Part shown: positions 7,688 through 12,551 of the stretch, one piece after another
Position numbering within the stretch: position 1 is the stretch's first letter
How the letters are laid out: the number at the start of each line of letters is the position of its first letter
From: Cellvibrionaceae bacterium
GTDB lineage: Bacteria > Pseudomonadota > Gammaproteobacteria > Pseudomonadales > Cellvibrionaceae
Length of the DNA: 12,551 bases
Assembly: GCA_027012915.1 (NCBI GenBank)
Contig: JALUYN010000340.1
Coordinates: forward strand, 1-12,551
Reading direction: 5' to 3'
Position numbers and translations under genes: made by a program
Notes under the pieces: generated by a model
Told to the model about the DNA's origin: nothing
The model's database searches: none
What the model saw: the letters and a program-made list of their open reading frames with translations, nothing else

Positions 7688-7876
7688 ACAGGACGGATAC
7701 AGAGGGCCATCGTCAATGGGTTGACTGTTCCAGCGCCAGTTGACCGGCAGACTTGTAGCTGGTGTCATAGTCCAGCAGATTCGATGTCAGGAGGATGAAG
7801 CTTTGGCGACGCCTGGATGACAGCTCACCAGAAATCACAGTGATTGCCAGAGTTCAGGGCATGCTGAATTGTAAAT
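7688..7876. other. Spacer between the MATE and AraC-type genes with no recognisable gene
   Basis: The spacer between the MATE stop and the AraC-type start is about 326 bases in all. Outside the hairpins listed separately I see no convincing coding sequence. A 27-codon reading frame (7795-7878, +) has AGGAGG directly against its ATG with no spacing and no recognisable product. The stretch probably holds the promoter of the AraC-type gene, or remnants of lost sequence. Confidence 0.5.
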
Positions 7877-7895
7877 AGCTCAGTTACTCTGAGCT
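7877..7895 (-). terminator. Likely weak terminator of the MATE gene
   Basis: AGCTCAG (7877-7883) and CTGAGCT (7889-7895) form a perfect 7-bp stem with a 5-base loop, starting 8 bases beyond the MATE stop codon on the minus strand. The following bases on that strand (ATTTACAATT) are A/T-rich but lack a continuous U-run. Position supports a terminator; strength is doubtful. Confidence 0.5.
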
Positions 7896-7903
7896 CCAAC
7901 TAT

Positions 7904-9262
7904 TCAGACACTGGATTCTTCAAGTATGGATTGCCGTTTGAGATCTCGGCGAATCCAATAAAAAGCCAACAATCCAGACAGAATGTTAGATATGGCAGTC
8001 GCCGCAAACAGGCCGTGAATACCCCAATAATGCTGCCCCAACCAAACCAACGGCAGATAAAAACCGAGCACGCGCAGTACCGAAATCACAACAGCTGGAA
8101 AGGGTTTCCCCAAACCATTAAAAGTGGCGTTGATGGACATTACAAGGCCATAGATACCGTAACTGATTGGCACCAACATCAGATAGGCCACGGAAACAGA
8201 GACAATTGAGGGATTGTCACTGAACAACCGAGTCACCGGCTCCGCCATAAACCACAGCAGAACAGCAATCCCCAAACCAAACGCCAGACAGAAGCGCATG
8301 ACCAGATACAGTGCCTGCTTTTGACGGTGCTGATACTCAACGGCCATATTCTGACCAAAGAAAGGACCAATGACTCCGGACAATGCATAGAAGCCGATCA
8401 ACACCACCGGTTCAATGCGCATCGCCACACCAAAACCCGCCACAGCATCCACACCGTAGCCAGCCACCAGTGCCACCGTGATACCACTGGCAAACGGGAT
8501 AATCATATTGGTAGCCATTGCCGGCATGCCAATGTGCATAATGGCGCCCCAGGCGCCACGCAGATCCTGCCATTGCCTATGAGGGCTACTCACCAGATCC
8601 AATTTGCGCACCAGGTAGTGAGCGGCCACTGAAAACAACATAAAGCGAGTCAGCACTGTGGCCCAGGCTGCACCAGCAATCTCCATACGCGGCACCGGTC
8701 CCCAGCCAAAAATCAGTATGGGATCGAGTAAGCCGTTGATAAGCGCGGCCACCATCATCAGGATTCCCCACACCATACTGTTGCCCGTGGCGCGCATCAG
8801 CGCCGACATGGTCATGGGCACCACCAGAAATGGCACGCCAAAGTACCAGATAGACATGTACTCGGCAATTACCGGAATCAACTCCGGTGACGCTCCCAAC
8901 AACAGAAACAGAGGCTCAATGCTGAGAAGCCCAACAACCACAATCAACAGTGATAGCAGTGAGGATAGAACCAGACTATCCGCCGCTAGACGCTTGGCAT
9001 AGTCAGTTCGCCCCTGCCCCAGCAGGCGCGCCATTACAGAGGAAGTACCCGCTCCCAGCCCGATCGCCAGACTGGTTACCACCATCACCACAGGGAAAGT
9101 GAAGCTCATCGCAGCGAGATCATTCTCACTCAACTGCGCGACGAAATAGGTATCTACAGCGTTGAAGGACATAGTAGCCAACAACCCCCAAACCATTGGC
9201 ATGGACATGCGATACAACTGGCGCCCCACCGGCCCCTCTGTAAATGACACAGCCTGCTTCAC
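7904..9262 (-). CDS. MATE family multidrug/Na+ (H+) antiporter
   Basis: From GTG 9262 this encodes 452 residues, the usual length for MATE transporters, with about twelve hydrophobic helices in two homologous halves. Characteristic parts are EGPVGRQLYRMSMPM before helix 1, VDTYFVAQLS with an acidic D37 in helix 1 (compare D36 of NorM), GLGAGTSSVMARLLGQG in helix 2, and FNGLGKPFPAVVISVLR in the C-terminal half. Such inner-membrane proteins export cationic drugs or other organic compounds in exchange for Na+ or H+; the substrate here cannot be told from sequence. GTG 9262 has GAGG (complement of 9268-9271) 5 bases upstream. An in-frame ATG at 9298 would add 12 residues but has no ribosome site; both starts are possible. 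The gene is divergent from the TonB-dependent receptor. Confidence 0.9.
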   Translation of the reverse strand: MKQAVSFTEGPVGRQLYRMSMPMVWGLLATMSFNAVDTYFVAQLSENDLAAMSFTFPVVMVVTSLAIGLGAGTSSVMARLLGQGRTDYAKRLAADSLVLSSLLSLLIVVVGLLSIEPLFLLLGASPELIPVIAEYMSIWYFGVPFLVVPMTMSALMRATGNSMVWGILMMVAALINGLLDPILIFGWGPVPRMEIAGAAWATVLTRFMLFSVAAHYLVRKLDLVSSPHRQWQDLRGAWGAIMHIGMPAMATNMIIPFASGITVALVAGYGVDAVAGFGVAMRIEPVVLIGFYALSGVIGPFFGQNMAVEYQHRQKQALYLVMRFCLAFGLGIAVLLWFMAEPVTRLFSDNPSIVSVSVAYLMLVPISYGIYGLVMSINATFNGLGKPFPAVVISVLRVLGFYLPLVWLGQHYWGIHGLFAATAISNILSGLLAFYWIRRDLKRQSILEESSV

Positions 9263-9367
9263 AAAAACCTCAACACCTACTGGCAAAACACGCGTCATTA
9301 AATCACATTCGACGAGTACTCAGTTCGGAAAAACAAAACCTTACACAGCCAACGCAAGTCAGAGAAT

Positions 9368-9396
9368 TTGATCCAGGTCCAACGCCGCGCTATTAA
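9368..9396 (+). promoter_or_regulatory. Possible sigma-70 promoter for the TonB-dependent receptor gene
   Basis: TTGATC (9368-9373) and TATTAA (9391-9396) are separated by 17 bases; each matches its consensus hexamer at 4 of 6 positions. Transcription would begin near 9403 and give a leader of about 110 bases that contains the dyad at 9426-9442. The match is moderate only. I saw no convincing Fur box in the 9299-9513 gap. Confidence 0.35.
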
Positions 9397-9425
9397 ATCC
9401 CCCCAACCCCAGTGAATACGGCGGC

Positions 9426-9442
9426 TGCGACACTTTGTCGCA
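9426..9442. promoter_or_regulatory. 7-3-7 dyad TGCGACA-CTT-TGTCGCA, possible operator or leader hairpin
   Basis: This is a perfect inverted repeat of two 7-base arms around CTT, 72 bases before the receptor start and about 180 bases from the divergent MATE start. Size and symmetry suit binding by a dimeric repressor or activator. As RNA it would be a small hairpin with a tight 3-base loop. No known factor is recognised. Confidence 0.45.
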
Positions 9443-9513
9443 TCCCTCAAATAGCAGCGAGCAACTATCATTGGCAATTAGATCAAAAGCCTGAAAAGTA
9501 CTGAGGAAAAGCT

Positions 9514-11529
9514 ATGTTCAAGAAACGTCGACTGGTCACATGCCTGCTCCTGGCTCAACCTATGAGCCTCTACGCCGACCACAACGTCAACGCCATGCCA
9601 GAAGTGATTGTCGAAGAATTTGCACCTCAGAGAATGGAGCACCGCATCGAAGGCACTGCGGTTCAACACGTCGATACCGCCGAAGCCCTGAAGTCCATTC
9701 CTGGTGCTGCCGTAAATCGTAACGGCGGCATTACCGGCATCGCTCAATACCGCGGTTTTTACGGCGATCGAGTGGCTGTAGCCATCGACTCTGCCGAACT
9801 GGTTACCGGCGGGCCCAATGCCATGGACGCTCCACTGTCGTACATCCCCGCAACTCTGCTCAAGGAACTGCGCATAGAACGTGGCGTCAGTTCGGTTAGC
9901 AAAGCCCAGGAGTCATTGGGCGGCCTGATTGAGGCACGCAGTGAGCAAGGCGAGTTTACCAGCAGTTCTGAATGGCAGTGGAGCAATCGCGTACACAGCA
10001 ATTACAGCAGCCATAACGAAGGGCTCAACACCAGCCTTCTCAGCGTTATTGCCAACGACAGTCATCGCCTGGGCTTGAGCACCAGCTTTGACACCGCAAA
10101 TGATGGCGAATTCGACGGCGGAGATCTCAATAACACCGACTACGAGCGCCGTCGCCACGATATCAACTATGGCTACAGCAACGGCGACACTGAAATTAGT
10201 ATCAAGCTCAGCAAAAACAACACCGGTGATGCGGGTACCGCTGCGCTGCCAATGGATATTACCGCCATCGACAGCGACCTGGCGGGGTTCAGTGCCAGCA
10301 CCAAAGTAGGCGATATCGGCCTCAGCTGGTCCAGCGACTATTCCCATGTATTCCACGCCATGGATAACTTTCGTCAACGTCCCGTGCCAGGTATGGGTAA
10401 GCGAGAGACTCTCGCCAGCGGTCAAAAAGTCAGCCACAAGCTGATGGCCACCGTGCCTCTGGATGGCGGTGAAGTACGAGTCGGTGGTGATTACTCTGAA
10501 AGCCGCCACGACGCCGATGTCTACAACCCCGACATGCCCATGTTCCTGGTAGAAAACTTCAATCGTGCGACCCGCGACATTACCGGCGTGTTTGCCGAGT
10601 GGCAACAGCAATCCGGCAGCTGGTTCTGGGAGCTGGGTCTGCGCGCCAATCAAGTGAAAATGGACTCCGACGAAGTCAGCAGCACCATGATGGGTATGAT
10701 GGCAGCCGCCTTCAATAACGAGGATCTCTCGAAAACCTACAACAACCGCGATCTGGTCCTTAAAAGTGCCTACCGCATCAATGATCAAATAACGCTGAAC
10801 GCCCACATCGCCAGCAAACAACGTGCGCCATCCTATCAGGAGCGCTATCTCTGGATGCCGATGCAATCCACCGGCGGTCTTGCAGACGGCCGAACCTACA
10901 TTGGCAATCGCGATCTGGATAGTGAAACCGCCAACGAAATCAATCTCGGCTTTGACTATCAGAACGGCGACATGTACCTGAACCTGCACAGTTTCTATCG
11001 CAAGGTAAAAGATTACATTCAGGGCACTCCGGAAGGCGCGGGTATGGCCAATCTGAAGTTCAACAACATCGACGCCAAGCTCTACGGCGGTGAGCTGGGG
11101 TATGGCATGGCGCTCAACGACAATATCAGCATCAACGGCCATCTCAGTTACGTGCGTGGCGAACGCGATGATGGGGAAAGCGACAACCTCTATCGTATTG
11201 CTCCCATGAACAACACTTTGGCTCTCAACTACCGCGAAGCAGATTGGCAGCTGAGCCTGATCAACCAGATCTTCGACAAGCAGGACAAGGTATCGGAGTA
11301 CAACGGCGAAGAGGAAACCAGTGGCTACAGCCTGTGGCACATTAAGGCGTCCTACAATGTTAACGATCAACTACAATTGCGCGCCGCCGTCGACAACCTG
11401 ACCGACAAGCGCTATCAGGATCACCTGGCCGGCTACAACCGAGCGATGGGCAACGCCGACATCGCAGTGGGTGAGCGCCTCTACGGCACGGGTCGCAGTT
11501 TGAATCTGGGTGCCACTTACCACTTCTAG
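9514..11529 (+). CDS. TonB-dependent outer-membrane receptor, OprC/NosA (copper receptor)-like
   Basis: This encodes 671 residues. Residues 1-21 form a signal peptide ending SLYA; PEVIVEEF (29-36) is a plausible TonB box. The plug domain (about 43-145) includes IPGAAVNRNGG, QYRGFYGDRVAVAID, GGPNAMDAPLSYIP and ERGVSS. The rest is a beta-barrel with alternating strands and the classic end VDNLTDKRYQDHL...GATYHF with C-terminal Phe. The MDAPLSYI and HAMDNFRQR (281-289) segments resemble the OprC/NosA copper-receptor family, whose Cu site is CxxxM plus HxM. Here M104 and H281/M283 are present, but the Cys position (M104 minus 4) is G100. Methionine clusters at 341-343, 392-396 and 448-450 could help bind soft metals. 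I infer copper or another metal as substrate, without certainty. GAGGA (9503-9507) is 6 bases before ATG. It ends before a strong terminator, so it is probably transcribed alone. Confidence 0.9.
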   Translation: MFKKRRLVTCLLLAQPMSLYADHNVNAMPEVIVEEFAPQRMEHRIEGTAVQHVDTAEALKSIPGAAVNRNGGITGIAQYRGFYGDRVAVAIDSAELVTGGPNAMDAPLSYIPATLLKELRIERGVSSVSKAQESLGGLIEARSEQGEFTSSSEWQWSNRVHSNYSSHNEGLNTSLLSVIANDSHRLGLSTSFDTANDGEFDGGDLNNTDYERRRHDINYGYSNGDTEISIKLSKNNTGDAGTAALPMDITAIDSDLAGFSASTKVGDIGLSWSSDYSHVFHAMDNFRQRPVPGMGKRETLASGQKVSHKLMATVPLDGGEVRVGGDYSESRHDADVYNPDMPMFLVENFNRATRDITGVFAEWQQQSGSWFWELGLRANQVKMDSDEVSSTMMGMMAAAFNNEDLSKTYNNRDLVLKSAYRINDQITLNAHIASKQRAPSYQERYLWMPMQSTGGLADGRTYIGNRDLDSETANEINLGFDYQNGDMYLNLHSFYRKVKDYIQGTPEGAGMANLKFNNIDAKLYGGELGYGMALNDNISINGHLSYVRGERDDGESDNLYRIAPMNNTLALNYREADWQLSLINQIFDKQDKVSEYNGEEETSGYSLWHIKASYNVNDQLQLRAAVDNLTDKRYQDHLAGYNRAMGNADIAVGERLYGTGRSLNLGATYHF

Positions 11530-11566
11530 GGACTAAAATTCAAAACCAACCGCCCGTTAACACTCC

Positions 11567-11602
11567 GGGGTCGGAGTAGCTTCGCTACTCCGACCCCTTC
11601 TA
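11567..11602 (+). terminator. Strong hairpin terminator after the TonB-dependent receptor
   Basis: GGGGTCGGAGTAGC (11567-11580) pairs perfectly with GCTACTCCGACCCC (11584-11597), giving 14 bp closed by a UUC loop. It lies 37 bases after the receptor stop. The following TTCTAT is a short, imperfect U-tract, but the stem is very stable. It separates the receptor from the RegB-like kinase. Confidence 0.75.
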
Positions 11603-11606
11603 TAAT
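11601..11606 (+). promoter_or_regulatory. Consensus -10 hexamer TATAAT just before the RegB-like kinase
   Basis: A perfect TATAAT follows the terminator hairpin directly and precedes the kinase ATG by 6 bases. The -35 position falls in the hairpin's right half and loop and shows no consensus match (TAGCTT at 18-base spacing). If used, transcription would begin at about the ATG and make a leaderless mRNA, which would fit the lack of a ribosome site. Confidence 0.3.
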
Positions 11607-11612
11607 GAGTTC

Positions 11613-12551
11613 ATGTCATCGTTTAATTTAAGTACCGCCGCTCCCGCGCAAAACCTGAGACGCCTGTTGATGGTTCGGTGCCTGTTTCTATTTATCGTCT
11701 GCTTTGCTCTGGCGGTCAGTTACTGGCAGCTGAATATGATGCTCGCCTACCGGCCAATGCTATGGGTAATCTCCGGGCTCACCTTAATCAATGTGGTCAC
11801 GCTGCTGCAGCTGCGTCTGCACCCTCACACCGCCGATGCAACTTTCATCGGGCAACTGCTGATCGATATTGTTGGCATTACCTTGCTGCTTTATTTCAGC
11901 GGCGGGGCAGACAATCCGTTTGTATCCTACTACCTGGTTCCCCTGTGTATCGCTGCCGCCACACTAAACTGGCGTGCAGCCTGGCCATTGATGCTGTTTT
12001 CTCTGGCCTGCTATACACTGCTATTTTTCTATCGAGTGCCGCTGCCCGACATAGCGCCTCACGCAACTCATGCGGGCCACAGCGCACACATGCCCGGCAG
12101 TGGCTTTAGTGCACACACCATCGGCATGTGGTTTAACTTTTTGGTCAGTGCTGGGCTCATTACCTTTTTTGTAGTGCGCATGGCGGAATCTCTACGCCAA
12201 CAGAATGAAACACTCACACAACTCAGGGAAGATCGTCTACGCGACGAACAACTGCTGGCGGTTGCCACTCTCGCCGCTGGAACATCTCACGAGCTCAGCA
12301 CTCCCCTGACCACCATCAAAGCCCTGCTCCACGAAATGCTGGATGAACAATCCGAAGACAGCGCCTTGAAGCCCGATCTCTTGCTGCTCCAGAGCCAGGT
12401 CAATCAATGCACTGACGCGCTGGATCATTTGCGCACTCAAGCCAGCCACTGGAACCAGGATACTCAGAGCCCACAAGCCGTAGAGTTTTATTGCCAGCAA
12501 CTGATCGACAACTGGTTGCTAATGCGCCCGCAGGCGACTGCAAATGTAACT
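11613..12551 (+). CDS. regB: RegB/PrrB/RoxS-like redox-sensing histidine kinase, 3' end cut off by window
   Basis: A frame without stops runs from ATG 11613 to the window end: 313 residues of a protein expected to be about 420-460. Six likely membrane helices (about 17-36, 47-67, 77-96, 103-119, 122-140, 169-188) precede a coiled linker. GGADNPF (97-103) matches the GGxxNPF ubiquinone-binding loop of RegB. The H-box is AAGTSHELSTPLTTIK with H226. C266 (QVNQCTDAL) lies 40 residues after H226, the same spacing as H225 and redox-active C265 in RegB. Such kinases sense the quinone pool and oxygen and signal to RegA/RoxR to control respiration. A loop at 149-168 between helices 5 and 6 has five His and one Met, possibly metal-binding. 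The ATPase domain lies beyond the window, and a regA-like regulator gene is expected there. No good ribosome site precedes the ATG. Confidence 0.88.
   Translation, partial: MSSFNLSTAAPAQNLRRLLMVRCLFLFIVCFALAVSYWQLNMMLAYRPMLWVISGLTLINVVTLLQLRLHPHTADATFIGQLLIDIVGITLLLYFSGGADNPFVSYYLVPLCIAAATLNWRAAWPLMLFSLACYTLLFFYRVPLPDIAPHATHAGHSAHMPGSGFSAHTIGMWFNFLVSAGLITFFVVRMAESLRQQNETLTQLREDRLRDEQLLAVATLAAGTSHELSTPLTTIKALLHEMLDEQSEDSALKPDLLLLQSQVNQCTDALDHLRTQASHWNQDTQSPQAVEFYCQQLIDNWLLMRPQATANVT

Noticed and set aside
7795..7878. 27-codon + strand frame after AGGAGG
   Set aside because: The ribosome site abuts the ATG with no spacer, the product is unrecognisable and it lies among hairpins; probably chance.
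9455..9485. Possible Fur or Zur box near ATCATTGGCAATT
   Set aside because: Symmetry and consensus agreement are too poor to support it.
9913..11370. Long 485-codon open frame on the minus strand opposite the TonB-dependent receptor
   Set aside because: It is an antisense shadow: its product is an unstructured Val/Ala/Ile/His-rich string without motifs, while the + strand has signal peptide, plug and barrel.
11678..12109. 143-codon + strand frame inside the RegB-like gene
   Set aside because: It is a +2 frame shadow; the true frame from 11613 carries the quinone loop, H-box and redox Cys.

Overview
The window looks like chromosomal DNA of a free-living, probably aquatic gammaproteobacterium. 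It carries an exosortase/PEP-CTERM surface-protein locus, a PrsT-type TPR protein, an OprC/NosA-like TonB-dependent receptor and a RegB/RoxS-like quinone-sensing kinase. This placement is inferred from gene content only. I found no phage, transposon, CRISPR, tRNA or rRNA signal.

Region 1 (1-5807, + strand) is a PEP-CTERM module. A short secreted protein with a variant sorting signal (VPSPAS, membrane helix, basic tail) lies behind a good match to a sigma-54 (-24/-12) promoter and ends in a clean intrinsic terminator. It is followed by a 935-residue TPR protein of the PrsT type that starts at TTG and contains no cysteine, so it cannot be the lipoprotein usual for this family. After a 104-base gap with a perfect 13-bp inverted repeat comes a six-helix membrane hybrid histidine kinase with a C-terminal receiver domain. 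No exosortase, PrsK or PrsR is visible, so those must be elsewhere if the organism has them.

Region 2 (5828-9262, - strand) holds three genes in one direction: a MATE-type efflux transporter, a membrane-anchored seven-helix AraC-type regulator, and a small DUF2846-like lipoprotein. They are separated by spacers of about 330 and 90 bases with hairpins, so they look like separate transcription units rather than a tight operon. The lipoprotein gene converges on the hybrid kinase gene with only 20 bases between them.

Region 3 (9299-12551, + strand) starts with a divergent intergenic region holding a possible sigma-70 promoter and a perfect 7-3-7 dyad. It is followed by a TonB-dependent receptor that keeps part of the OprC/NosA copper-site signature (HxM and the distal Met, but Gly in place of Cys). 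A strong 14-bp hairpin terminator follows, then a RegB/RoxS-like sensor kinase cut by the window end. The kinase has the GGxxNPF quinone motif, the H-box and the redox cysteine 40 residues after the histidine. Its response regulator would be expected just past the window.

Two themes stand out: a PEP-CTERM locus with its own putative sigma-54 promoter beside an atypical non-lipidated PrsT and a hybrid kinase, and a copper-receptor-like gene placed directly upstream of a redox sensor with a histidine-rich periplasmic loop.
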